From: Comamonadaceae bacterium
Lineage (GTDB): Bacteria > Pseudomonadota > Gammaproteobacteria > Burkholderiales > Burkholderiaceae_C
Direction of reading: 5' to 3'
DNA: 64,000 bases
Assembly (NCBI GenBank): GCA_027486255.1
Contig: JAIXPL010000009.1
Coordinates: forward strand, 1-64,000
Each line of letters opens with the position of its first letter. Position 1 is the stretch's first letter. The notes beneath the pieces were generated by a model, which did not search any database, was not told the DNA's origin, and was given only the letters and a program-made list of their open reading frames with translations. Positions 39,153 through 49,793 of the stretch are shown here, piece by piece. The position numbers were made by a program, and so were the translations under genes.

Positions 39153-39365
39153 TCAGGGCAGGGGCCGCTCGACCACGGGCGGGGAGGCCTGCAGGGCTGC
39201 CCAACCGGGAAACAGCAAGGCCAGCTCGTCAGGGCTCAGGGTGAGGACTGGCCGTACTGCACTCAGCGGTGCCTGCGGGCCCCGGGCCAGAGACTCGGCC
39301 TGGGAAGCCAGAGAAGACCGGAGAATGCCGGTCAAGGTGGCGTTCGGCGGAAGGGGCAGGGGCAT
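39153..39365 (-). CDS. Possible small protein of unknown function
   Basis: A 70-residue reading frame lies in the 304-base gap between comM and metH. It includes SPDELALLFPGWAAL, which looks like real protein, but the rest is rich in Leu, Pro and Ala, and no strong ribosome binding site precedes it. An AT-rich stretch at 39415-39433 could hold its promoter or the metH 3' end. I do not recognise it. Otherwise this gap shows nothing clear. Confidence 0.38.
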   Translation of the reverse strand: MPLPLPPNATLTGILRSSLASQAESLARGPQAPLSAVRPVLTLSPDELALLFPGWAALQASPPVVERPLP

Positions 39366-39452
39366 GGCGGCTCAAGGTGCGGGAAATGTCCGCACTATGT
39401 CTCTCGCCCAGGCCCTTAAAAGTTAAAAATTGCAACCAGCCCGGCAGGGGCC

Positions 39453-42275
<2,823 letters not shown>

Positions 42276-42277
42276 GG

Positions 42278-42301
42278 GCTCACCTTGGGGCAAAGGTGAG
42301 C
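42278..42301 (-). promoter_or_regulatory. Ribosome-site hairpin, expression platform of the SAH riboswitch
   Basis: GCTCACCTT and AAGGTGAGC form a perfect 9-bp stem with a 6-base loop. The right arm holds the metH ribosome binding site AAGGTGAG; the left arm is the end of the riboswitch P1 helix. The two pairings exclude each other. SAH binding should therefore hold the left arm in the aptamer and free the ribosome site, giving an ON switch. Confidence 0.8.
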
Positions 42302-42400
42302 GTCGTTGCAAGAGAGGGCCGAAGGCACTTGCGCCCTCGGCCACGCCCCAAGCCTGACGAAACGCCTCAATCGGTTTCGCTGCAACGCTCCTCGGGGATG
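42293..42400 (-). ncRNA. S-adenosylhomocysteine (SAH) riboswitch
   Basis: On the minus strand the sequence CCCCGAGGAGCGTTGCAGCG is followed by GTCAGGCTTGGGGC and ends GCAACGACGCTCACC. This matches the SAH aptamer. P1 forms between GAGCGTTGCA and TGCAA-CGA-CGCTC. P2 forms between GCGAAAC and GTTTCGT, and the pseudoknot between CCCCGAG and CTTGGGG. An extra hairpin (GGCCGAGGGC / GCCTTCGGCC-like) fills the variable region. It lies directly in front of metH, a known target of this class. Confidence 0.92.
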
Positions 42401-42447
42401 GGCCGCATTTTAGCGGAGGCCGAGGAGGCGGCCAGGGCGGGGCGGGC

Positions 42448-42891
42448 TCAGTACTGCTTGTAGGGCAGGAACTTGCCCGAGAGCACCACGTTGACGCGGT
42501 CGCCCTTGGGATCGGGCTCACGCACGATGTCCATGCTGAAGTCGATGGCGCTCATGATGCCGTCGCCGAATTCCTCGTGAATCAGCTCTTTGATGGTGGT
42601 GCCGTAGACGCTGACGATCTCGTACCAGCGGTAGATCAGCGGGTCGGTGGGCACCTGCGTGGGGAGCGAGCCCTTGTAGGGCACCACCTGCAGCCATTTC
42701 TGTTCCTCAGCGGTCAGGGCAAAGAGCTTGCCCAGCGCCTTGGCCTGCTCGGGGGTGGCGGTCATCTGGCCCAGGCACAGGGCCGTGGTCCATTCCTTGG
42801 ACTGGCCGACCTTCTTGGCGATGGCGGCCCAGGACATGCTCTTGGCTACTTTGGTGCTGATGATTTTTTCGGTGACGGCGAGTCGGTTCAT
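42448..42891 (-). CDS. cynS: Cyanate hydratase (cyanase)
   Basis: CynS converts cyanate and bicarbonate to ammonia and CO2, removing a toxic compound and yielding nitrogen. The 147-residue product has the helical N-terminal domain ([25 protein letters not shown]) and the catalytic C-terminal domain. The expected Arg, Glu and Ser residues lie in [32 protein letters not shown]. It is last in the ABC transporter transcript, 39 bases after the ATPase gene. No carbonic anhydrase gene is near. Confidence 0.97.
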   Translation of the reverse strand: MNRLAVTEKIISTKVAKSMSWAAIAKKVGQSKEWTTALCLGQMTATPEQAKALGKLFALTAEEQKWLQVVPYKGSLPTQVPTDPLIYRWYEIVSVYGTTIKELIHEEFGDGIMSAIDFSMDIVREPDPKGDRVNVVLSGKFLPYKQY

Positions 42892-42930
42892 GGTGTGTCT
42901 CTTGAGGGGATGAAGAAGATAAAAGAAGAA

Positions 42931-43725
42931 TCAGTGGGCCTTGGCCCGCGAAACCAGGAAGTCCACGATGTGGTTGCGCAGCTCGTAGTAGCCGTCGAGG
43001 TGGTGCAGCTGGGCGCGCTGACGGCTGCGCGGCAGCGGGTTGACCACCGTCTCGGCCAGGCCGCCGGGCGTGTAGTGGCCGTCCACTTCAGAGCCATTGC
43101 TCATGAGCAAGATGCGGTCGGCCAGCAGGATGGCCTCGTCCACGTCGTGCGTGATCATGAAGACGGTCTGCTGCGTCTGGCGCACGATGGCCATCAGCTC
43201 GTCCTGGATGGTGCCGCGCGTGAGCGCATCGAGCGCGCCAAAGGGCTCGTCAAGCAGCAGCATCTTGGGCTGGATGGAAAACGCGCGCGCAATGCCCACG
43301 CGCTGCTTCATGCCACCGGAGAGCTGGTTGGGGTTTTTGTCGATGGCCGGCGAGAGGCCCACCAGGGCCACGAATTTTTCGACGTGGGCATCCAGCTCCT
43401 CGCGTTCCATGTCGGGCCAGCGCGACTTCACCGCGAATTCAATGTTCTTGCGCACCGTGAGCCAAGGCATGAGCGCATGGCCCTGGAAGACCACGCCGCG
43501 CTCCAGGCTGGGGCCGGCGATCTCGCGGCCGTCCATGAAAGCATGGCCGCTGCTGGCCGTGTCCAGCCCCGCCAGCGCATTGAGGATGGTGGTCTTACCG
43601 CAGCCGCTGTGGCCAATGATGCAGACAAACTCACCGCGGGCCATCTCAAAGGACACATCGGCAAACACCGGCTTGTCGGCCTGGTAGGCCTTGGCCAGCT
43701 TCTCGACCTTGAGGAATCCGGTCAT
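42931..43725 (-). CDS. Cyanate/nitrate-type ABC transporter ATP-binding protein
   Basis: The 264-residue ATPase powers the importer encoded upstream. It has Walker A GHSGCGKTT, signature LSGGMKQRV, Walker B MLLLDEPFGALDAL, and the C-terminal tail typical of the NrtD/CmpD/CynD group (LDGYYELRNHIVDFLV). The ATG at 43725 is used because longer in-frame starts overlap the permease gene. Cyanase directly downstream points to cyanate as substrate, with nitrate as the family alternative. Confidence 0.93.
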   Translation of the reverse strand: MTGFLKVEKLAKAYQADKPVFADVSFEMARGEFVCIIGHSGCGKTTILNALAGLDTASSGHAFMDGREIAGPSLERGVVFQGHALMPWLTVRKNIEFAVKSRWPDMEREELDAHVEKFVALVGLSPAIDKNPNQLSGGMKQRVGIARAFSIQPKMLLLDEPFGALDALTRGTIQDELMAIVRQTQQTVFMITHDVDEAILLADRILLMSNGSEVDGHYTPGGLAETVVNPLPRSRQRAQLHHLDGYYELRNHIVDFLVSRAKAH

Positions 43726-43783
43726 GGTGCGTTCTTTCGGTTCGGGCGTGGGCAGGGCCACGGACAGGGCGTCGATGCGGGAA

Positions 43784-44647
43784 TCACTCCACATAGGTCA
43801 CCGCCTTCTGCGCCTGGGCAAACATCAGGTCGAGCAGCATGCCGACCACACCGATGACCAGCACGGCAAAGATCACATTGGTGAGCGAGAGGTTGTTCCA
43901 CTCGTTCCACACGAAGTAGCCGATGCCGGTGCCACCGACCAGCATCTCGGCGGCCACGATCACCAGCCAGGCGATGCCCATGCTGATGCGCATGCCCGTG
44001 AGGATGGTGGGCGCAGCGGCCGGCAGGATCACCAGCAGGGCCCGGCGCATGGGCGAGACCTCCAGCGTGCTGGCCACGTTGAGCCAATCGCGCTTGACGG
44101 AAGCCACGCCGAAGGCGGTGTTGATCAGCATGGGCCAGACCGAGCAGATGAAGATCACGAAGATGCCGCTGACGCCGCTGTCCTTGAGGGTGTAGAGCGC
44201 CAAAGGCATCCAGGCCAGCGGGCTGATGGGCTTGAGCACCTGGATGAAGGGGTTGAAGGCCTTTTGCATGAGCGGCGACATGCCGATCAGAAAGCCCAGG
44301 GGAATGGCCACGGCCATGGCGAGGAAAAAGCCCAGCGCCACACGCCCGAGCGAGTGCGCCAGCTGGATGCCGATGCCCTTGTCATTCGGGCCCTTGTCGT
44401 AGAAGGGGTCCGACAGGTGCTGCCAGCTGGCCTTGGCCACTTCGACAGGTGGCGGGAAGCCTGTGGCCTTGGCGGTGCCCGGGTCCTTGCCCATCATCTT
44501 GGCGTACTCGATCTCATCGGCCGTCATGCCGGCCGACGAGCCGCCCACGGCGGGGCCGTGCGTGCCCAGCTGCCAGGCGCCGAGGAACACACAGAAGAGC
44601 AGAACCGAGACCAGCGCCGCGCGCAGGTTCAGGTGGGTTGTTTTCAT
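43784..44647 (-). CDS. Cyanate/nitrate-type ABC transporter permease
   Basis: The 287-residue inner-membrane protein has a first helix near the N terminus, a periplasmic loop of about 60 residues, and five or more further helices. It contains the binding-protein-dependent transport (EAA) loop near RALLVILPAAAPTILTGMRISMG. It resembles NrtB/CmpB/CynB. It lies nine bases after the binding protein and 58 before the ATPase. Confidence 0.93.
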   Translation of the reverse strand: MKTTHLNLRAALVSVLLFCVFLGAWQLGTHGPAVGGSSAGMTADEIEYAKMMGKDPGTAKATGFPPPVEVAKASWQHLSDPFYDKGPNDKGIGIQLAHSLGRVALGFFLAMAVAIPLGFLIGMSPLMQKAFNPFIQVLKPISPLAWMPLALYTLKDSGVSGIFVIFICSVWPMLINTAFGVASVKRDWLNVASTLEVSPMRRALLVILPAAAPTILTGMRISMGIAWLVIVAAEMLVGGTGIGYFVWNEWNNLSLTNVIFAVLVIGVVGMLLDLMFAQAQKAVTYVE

Positions 44648-44656
44648 GGTGGGGGC

Positions 44657-46060
44657 TCAGGTCTTGCGGATGGCGAAGCTGTTGAGGTACTCCGCCGGCT
44701 TGGCCGGATCGAACACCTTGCCCATGATGGTGTGCTTGGCGTAGCCGGAGCCGGCGGGCAGGGGCATGTCCAAGTCCTTCATGTGCTTGCGCGCATCGGT
44801 GAGGAGGAACACTTTTTCAGCGATTTGCTTGTAGTCGACCTCGCCCTTGATGTAGCCCCAGCGCTGCATCTGCGTGAGCATCCACACCGCCATGCTCTGC
44901 CAGGGCATGGGGTCGAAGTCGGCGCGGTCGGGCACGTTCTGGATCTTGCCCAGGCCGTCGGCGAACTTGCCCGTGAGCACCTGGGCCAGCACGGTCTCGG
45001 GCTGGTTCAGATAGGCCTGGGGTGCGATCACCTTGGCAATGAGCTCGCGGTTCCTGGGCTGGCGGGCCATGGCCGCGGCAGTGAGCACCGCGCGGTAGAG
45101 GGCCGCGAAGGTGTTGGGGTTCTGGCGAATGAATTCCGTGCTGGTGCCAAAAGCGCAGCAGGGGTGCCCGTTCCAGAGCTCCTTGGTGAGCAGGTGGATG
45201 AAACCCACCTCCTCGAAGACCGCGCGCTGGTTAAACGGATCGGGGCCGAGGAAGCCGTCGATGTTGCCGGCCCGCAGGTTGGCCACCATCTCGGGCGGTG
45301 GCACCACGCGGATCTGGATGTCGGTGTCCGGGTTCAGGCCCGCTTCGGCCACGTAGTAACGCAGCAGGAAGTTGTGCATGGAGAACTCAAAGGGCACGGC
45401 GAACTTGAAGCCCTTCCAGGTCTTGGGATCGCGCTTGTCCTTGTGCTTGACGTGCAGCGTGATGGCCTGGCCGTTGGTGTTCTGGATGGTGGCCACGTTC
45501 ATGGGCACCGGGGCCGAGCCAATGCCCAGCGACATGGCCACGGGCATGGGCGAGAGAAAGTGCGTGGCGTCGTATTCCTTGTTGATCATCTTGTCGCGGA
45601 TCAGCGCCCAGCCCGCGGTCTTGATGACTTCCACATTCAAGCCCTGCTTGCTGTAGAAGCCCAGGGGGTGGGCCATGATCAGCGGCGTGGCGCAGGTGAT
45701 CGGGATGAAACCCACCTTCAGGTTGGTCTTCTCCAGGCTGCCCTTTTCCTGAGCCATGGCCTGCAGGCTGGCCACCGGCAGCACACTGGAGATGGCGGCC
45801 ATGGCCGTGCCCTTGCCCACGGCGCGCAGGAAGCGGCGCCGCTGCGCGTCGTGGGGGAACAGGGCCTTGACGAGCGTCGCCTCGACGAACTCATTGCTGT
45901 AGGCCTCGAAGTCGGCGGTCTCGCTGCGGCGGCGCAGCTCGATGGCCGCGGCATCGGCCGAGACCTCGGCGTGGTGGTCGGCCACCGTGTGGTCGCGGCC
46001 GCAGCTGCACTTCATCAGCAAAGGGCGGTCGGCGTTGTAGGGATCGAAGAATTCAGACAT
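44657..46060 (-). CDS. CmpA/NrtA-family binding protein with N-terminal extension and internal Tat motif
   Basis: The 467-residue protein binds the anion in the periplasm for the adjacent permease. The binding domain starts around residue 105 (LKVGFIPITCATPLIMAHPLG). Before it lies a 73-residue extension with Cys18, Cys20 and His24 (KCSCGRDH), then a twin-arginine motif RRRFLRAVG at 74-82 and a hydrophobic stretch ending in AMAQ. So the export signal is internal rather than at the very start. The ATG at 46060 is well supported by AGGAGGTG seven bases before it. Substrate cyanate or nitrate. Confidence 0.92.
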   Translation of the reverse strand: MSEFFDPYNADRPLLMKCSCGRDHTVADHHAEVSADAAAIELRRRSETADFEAYSNEFVEATLVKALFPHDAQRRRFLRAVGKGTAMAAISSVLPVASLQAMAQEKGSLEKTNLKVGFIPITCATPLIMAHPLGFYSKQGLNVEVIKTAGWALIRDKMINKEYDATHFLSPMPVAMSLGIGSAPVPMNVATIQNTNGQAITLHVKHKDKRDPKTWKGFKFAVPFEFSMHNFLLRYYVAEAGLNPDTDIQIRVVPPPEMVANLRAGNIDGFLGPDPFNQRAVFEEVGFIHLLTKELWNGHPCCAFGTSTEFIRQNPNTFAALYRAVLTAAAMARQPRNRELIAKVIAPQAYLNQPETVLAQVLTGKFADGLGKIQNVPDRADFDPMPWQSMAVWMLTQMQRWGYIKGEVDYKQIAEKVFLLTDARKHMKDLDMPLPAGSGYAKHTIMGKVFDPAKPAEYLNSFAIRKT

Positions 46061-46094
46061 GGCACACCTCCTGGAACGTGGATGTGCACGGCTA

Positions 46095-46110
46095 TGCAAG
46101 CTGCGGGCCA
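46095..46110 (-). promoter_or_regulatory. Sigma-54-like promoter of the cyanate/nitrate operon
   Basis: On the minus strand TGGCCCGCAGCTTGCA matches TGGCACG-N4-TTGCA with one mismatch and the exact 10-base spacing between GG and GC. It is 35 bases upstream of the binding-protein start codon. It fits nitrogen-controlled expression of a transporter and cyanase. Confidence 0.7.
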
Positions 46111-46176
46111 CCATCAGCGCTGGCCCGGTGCCCGCTCGGGCAATGGCCTCAAATCGCCGACGCAGGGTGGATGCGG

Positions 46177-46194
46177 TGTAGGGGCAGCCCTACA
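46177..46194. promoter_or_regulatory. Palindromic operator upstream of the cyanate/nitrate operon
   Basis: TGTAGGG-GCAG-CCCTACA is a perfect 7-4-7 inverted repeat about 100 bases upstream of the expected start of transcription from the sigma-54-like promoter. It sits between the response regulator gene and the operon. It could bind that regulator or an enhancer-binding activator. Confidence 0.6.
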
Positions 46195-46217
46195 TCCGGG
46201 GCCGCTTAAAGCCTGCG

Positions 46218-46907
46218 TCAGCCGGCCGGGCGGGTGCGCGCGTGGCGCTCGGCGTAGAGCGCCAGCTCCACGTCGTTCTTGGCGCCGGTCTTCTCCAGGA
46301 TGCGGGCGCGGTAGGTGCTCACCGTGTTGGGTGCCAGCCCCAGCTGCGCACCAATTTCGCTCACGGTGCGGCCCTGCGTGAGCAGGCGGTAGACCTGGTG
46401 CTCCCGGTGCGAGAGCGCTTCGGGTCCCGCCTGCACGCCGCCCTGGCCCACAGCCAGAGCCAGGGCCTCGGCGGTGGCCGGCGTGAGGAACACCCCCCCG
46501 GCCGCCACCTTGCGCACGGCGGCCAGCATGTCGTCCGGGTCGGCGCTCTTATTGAGATAACCGCCCGCACCCAGGCGGATGCAGCGCACCGCGTACTGCT
46601 TTTCAGGGTAGGTGCTGAGCATGAGCACCGGCAGCTGCGGCCAGTCGCGCTTGAGGGCCTGGAGAACGTCCAGCCCGTCGAGACCGGGCAGGGCAATGTC
46701 CAGCAGCACCAGGTCGAGGCGGCCCTCGGCCTGCAACACGGCGACCTGCGCCAGCACCTCGGGGCCGGTGGTCGCTTCGGCCACCACCTGCAGCTCAGGG
46801 GCTTCGGCCAAGATCTGCTTGAGGCCCTCGCGCACGATGCGGTGGTCATCGCCGATCAGCACCTGCAGGAGCGCGGGTTCAGAGACGGGGATCTTGTTCA
46901 TGTTCAC
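46218..46907 (-). CDS. NarL/FixJ-family response regulator
   Basis: The 229-residue product has a receiver domain with acidic pocket Asp20/Asp21 and phospho-acceptor Asp70 (LVLLDIALPG), and a LuxR-type helix-turn-helix at the end (LSHREHQVYRLLTQGRTVSEI, then LGLAPNTVSTYRARI). The GTG at 46907 overlaps the kinase stop as GTGA; an ATG at 46901 is an alternative. It pairs with the kinase upstream and precedes the cyanate/nitrate operon on the same strand. It lacks an AAA+ domain, so it cannot itself drive sigma-54. Confidence 0.93.
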   Translation of the reverse strand: MNMNKIPVSEPALLQVLIGDDHRIVREGLKQILAEAPELQVVAEATTGPEVLAQVAVLQAEGRLDLVLLDIALPGLDGLDVLQALKRDWPQLPVLMLSTYPEKQYAVRCIRLGAGGYLNKSADPDDMLAAVRKVAAGGVFLTPATAEALALAVGQGGVQAGPEALSHREHQVYRLLTQGRTVSEIGAQLGLAPNTVSTYRARILEKTGAKNDVELALYAERHARTRPAG

Positions 46908-48112
46908 ACCGGCGGGTTGGAGGCCAAGGACAGGGTGAGCACCGCGGTGGTGCCCTGTCCTGGTGCACTGTGCAGGCGCAGCTGGCCGCCAAAATGGTGC
47001 GCGCGCTCGCGCATGCCCATCACGCCGTAGGCGGTGGGCGCTTCCAGGGCCTGCGGCTCAGCGCCCACGCCATCGTCCTGCACCCTGAGGGTGAGCGCAC
47101 CCCCGGCCTCGACGATGGCCACCTGCAGGTGGCGCGCGCGGGCATGCCGGCCGACGTTGCTGAGCATCTCCTGAAAGATGCGGAACACGGCCATGGCCAG
47201 GGGCTCGGGCGGATCGTCCCCGGTCTCCAGGTCCATGCGCCAATCCAGCACCAGCTCGGACGACTGCACAAACTCCTGCGCCTGCCACTCCAGCGCGGCC
47301 CACAGGCCCTGGTGGTCCAGGATGCTGGGGCGCAGGTCGGTGATGATGCGGCCCACGTTGTCGACGGCGTTCTCAATGAGTCGGCTCATGTTCTGACACT
47401 TGCCGCGCATGCGCTGGCGCATGTCGTCGGCGGCCTCGGGCGTGCGCTGAGCCTGCTCGGCCAGGCGCTTGTCCATCCAGTTCACATCCATCTTCATGGC
47501 CACCAGCAGGCTGCCCAGCTCGTCGTGCACCTCGCGGGCAATGCGGGTGCGCTCTTCCTCGCGCACGGTCTCGGACCAGGCGGCCAGCTCCCGCACCTGC
47601 TGCAGCGCCGTGGCCAGGGCCTGGGTGCGTTCGGCCACGCGTGCTTCGAGTTCGTCCTTGGCTTTTTGCAGCGCATCGGCCGCGCGCCGGCGCTCGGTGA
47701 TGTCGACAAAGGTCACCACCGCGCCGCGGACCAGGCCCCCATCGAGGATGGGGTGGCTGGAATACTCCACGGGGAAGGCCGAGCCCTCACGCCGCCAGAA
47801 CACCTCGGAGTCGATGCGGCAGGGCAGGCCCTGCCGAAAGGCGTTGAAGATGGGGCACTCGGCTTCTGGGTAAGGCGTGCCATCGGCACGCGCATGGTGG
47901 GTCAGCTCATGCATGTTGCGCCCCAGCAGCTCGGCCGGCTCATAGCCGATCATGCGGGCGCCCGCCTGGTTGATGAAGACGCAGTTGCCTTCCAGGTCAA
48001 TGCCGTAAATCCCCTCGTCGGTGGATGCCAGCAGCAGCGCGAGCGGATCCCGCCAGGCGGCGGTCACCTCACCGGCGGGGTCATGTTGAAGAAAGGCACC
48101 GTCCCATGGCAT
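46904..48112 (-). CDS. Soluble PAS-domain sensor histidine kinase (NarX-like core)
   Basis: The 402-residue product has no membrane segment, so it senses a cytoplasmic signal. It has a PAS domain (about residues 22-140, ending VDITERRR), a coiled-coil linker, a HisKA_3 dimerisation domain with phospho-His196 (RIAREVHDELGSLL), and a HATPase domain (IFQEMLSNVGRHARARHLQV, DDGVGAEP, GVMGMRERAHHFGG). The start at 48112 is chosen among several ATGs; none has a clear ribosome binding site. It is coupled to the downstream regulator. The signal is unknown. Confidence 0.9.
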   Translation of the reverse strand: MPWDGAFLQHDPAGEVTAAWRDPLALLLASTDEGIYGIDLEGNCVFINQAGARMIGYEPAELLGRNMHELTHHARADGTPYPEAECPIFNAFRQGLPCRIDSEVFWRREGSAFPVEYSSHPILDGGLVRGAVVTFVDITERRRAADALQKAKDELEARVAERTQALATALQQVRELAAWSETVREEERTRIAREVHDELGSLLVAMKMDVNWMDKRLAEQAQRTPEAADDMRQRMRGKCQNMSRLIENAVDNVGRIITDLRPSILDHQGLWAALEWQAQEFVQSSELVLDWRMDLETGDDPPEPLAMAVFRIFQEMLSNVGRHARARHLQVAIVEAGGALTLRVQDDGVGAEPQALEAPTAYGVMGMRERAHHFGGQLRLHSAPGQGTTAVLTLSLASNPPV

Positions 48113-48162
48113 GGGAGATGCCAAGCAAGCCATGTGCCACGGCCGCACAGGCCCCGTCTTTA

Positions 48163-48247
48163 GTAGGAGCCCGGCCCTCCGGGCGATGGGTATTTCAAGC
48201 GGGGCCCGCTGGCGAGCGAAGAATCGCCCGGAGGGCCGGGCTCCTAC
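48163..48247. repeat. REP-like element with 25-bp perfect inverted arms
   Basis: Left arm 48163-48187 starts GTAGGAGCCCGGCCC. Right arm 48223-48247 is its exact complement and ends CCGGGCTCCTAC. They enclose a 35-base spacer. Each arm itself holds a small palindrome (GCCCGG/CCGGGC). The paired-arm layout resembles REP/BIME elements that are mobilised by RAYT transposases. It fills the gap between the kinase gene and the homocysteine half of methionine synthase. No transposase gene is present in the window. Confidence 0.75.
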
Positions 48248-48261
48248 GCCGTCGGGTGTAC

Positions 48262-49308
48262 TTAAGCGGCTGTCTTGTAGAACGGGGCCTTGTTCAGCCC
48301 GCGCGGTGCCAGCGGGCGCACCCCGTCGTGGATGGCGCCAATGTGCTCCGGCGTGGTGCCGCAGCAGCCGCCCACGATGTTCACCAGGCCTTCTTCAGCA
48401 AACTCGCGCAGCAGGCGGCTGGTGACCTCGGGCGTCTCGTCAAAGCCGGTCTCGCTCATGGGATTGGGCAGGCCGGCGTTGGGGTAGCAACTGATGAAGG
48501 TGTCGCCGGCCACGCGGGCCAACTCCTGGATGTAAGGGCGCATGAGCGCCGCGCCCAAGGCGCAATTAAGACCCACGGCCAGCGGCTGCACATGGCGCAC
48601 GCTGTGCCAAAAGGCGGTGACCGTCTGACCGCTGAGGATACGGCCAGAGGCGTCGGTGACGGTGCCGCTGATGATCAGGGGCAGGCACTCGCCGCTGGCC
48701 TCGAAGTACTCGTCGATGGCAAAGAGCGCGGCCTTGGCGTTGAGGGTGTCGAAGATGGTCTCGACCAGCAGCAGGTCGCTGCCGCCCTGCACCAGGGCCT
48801 CGACCTGCTCGTAATAGGCCGCGCGCAGTTCTTCGAAGCTCACGTTGCGCGCGCCCGGGTCGTTCACGTCGGGGCTGATGCTGGCGGTCTTGGGCGTGGG
48901 GCCCAGGGCGCCGACCACGTAGCGGGGCTTGTCGGGCGTGGAGAATTTGTCGCAGGCGGCCCGGGCCAGGCGGGCAGACTCGAGGTTCATCTCGCGGGCC
49001 AGTTCAGCCATGTCGTAGTCGGCCTGGGCCACGGTGGTGGCGCCGAAGGTGTTGGTCTCGATCAGGTCGGCACCGGCGGCCAGATACCCCTCGTGGATGT
49101 CGCGGATCACGTCGGGACGGGTGAGGCTGAGCAGCTCGTTGTTGCCCTTGACGTCCTTGTGGAAGGCCTTGAAGCGCTCGCCCCGGTACTGCGCCTCGCT
49201 GAGCTTGAAGCGCTGGATCATGGTGCCCATGGCGCCGTCGAGGATGGCGATGCGCTGCTGCAGCAGCCCGGGAAGCGCCTGGGCGCGCGTGTACGAAGGA
49301 AGAGGCAT
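48262..49308 (-). CDS. Methionine synthase homocysteine-binding module (separate gene)
   Basis: The 348-residue product matches the first module of MetH, the zinc barrel that binds and activates homocysteine. It starts with the family segment [13 protein letters not shown]. The zinc cysteines are expected in [12 protein letters not shown] and in the pair [14 protein letters not shown]. It must work with the 940-residue protein encoded at 39453-42275. The start at 49308 is 61 bases from a divergent rhodanese gene. No riboswitch precedes this half. Confidence 0.94.
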   Translation of the reverse strand: MPLPSYTRAQALPGLLQQRIAILDGAMGTMIQRFKLSEAQYRGERFKAFHKDVKGNNELLSLTRPDVIRDIHEGYLAAGADLIETNTFGATTVAQADYDMAELAREMNLESARLARAACDKFSTPDKPRYVVGALGPTPKTASISPDVNDPGARNVSFEELRAAYYEQVEALVQGGSDLLLVETIFDTLNAKAALFAIDEYFEASGECLPLIISGTVTDASGRILSGQTVTAFWHSVRHVQPLAVGLNCALGAALMRPYIQELARVAGDTFISCYPNAGLPNPMSETGFDETPEVTSRLLREFAEEGLVNIVGGCCGTTPEHIGAIHDGVRPLAPRGLNKAPFYKTAA

Positions 49309-49369
49309 GCCGGGATTGTAAAAGCGGGCCCCTGTTTGCTCGACAATAGGCTTTTCCCCCGACACCCCC

Positions 49370-49765
49370 ATGAAGCACCTTCCCCCCCAGCAAGCCTGGC
49401 AGTTCCTGCAAAGCCGGCCGGACGCCGTCTTCGTCGACGTGCGCATGGAGATCGAATCGCTCTACGTGGGCCGCCCGCCCGGCGTGGTGAACCTGCCCTG
49501 GTACGAGTACCCCGAGATGACGCCCGATGCGGTGCAATTTGTCGAGGCCGTCAGCCGCGAGGTCCAGGGCAACAAGGCCCGGCCCGTGCTGCTGATCTGC
49601 CGCTCCGGCCAGCGCACACTGGCCGCCGGCCAGGCGCTCGAAGCCGCCGGCTTCACGGAGGTGGCCGACGTGACCCACGGCTTCGAGGGCGAGCTCAACG
49701 ACGAGTTCAAACGCTCCAGCCTCACCGGCTGGCGCTTCGAAGGCCTGCCCTGGGAACAGATGTGA
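49370..49765 (+). CDS. Rhodanese-like domain protein
   Basis: The 131-residue single-domain product has the active-site loop CRSGQR, starting with the persulfide-forming cysteine, and the family start [12 protein letters not shown]. Such proteins transfer sulfur, or act as phosphatase-like or thiol-handling proteins; the acceptor is unknown. It begins 61 bases from the divergent homocysteine module gene and is followed by recQ after 28 bases. Confidence 0.92.
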   Translation: MKHLPPQQAWQFLQSRPDAVFVDVRMEIESLYVGRPPGVVNLPWYEYPEMTPDAVQFVEAVSREVQGNKARPVLLICRSGQRTLAAGQALEAAGFTEVADVTHGFEGELNDEFKRSSLTGWRFEGLPWEQM

Positions 49766-49793
49766 AGCCCGATGGGCCAGACTGCGCACCGTG

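Noticed and set aside
43691..46381. Plus-strand open frame of 896 codons opposite the cyanate/nitrate operon
   Set aside because: It is antisense to three well-supported genes, is very rich in His, Gly, Ala and Val, and has no recognisable domain. Long antisense frames are common in GC-rich DNA.
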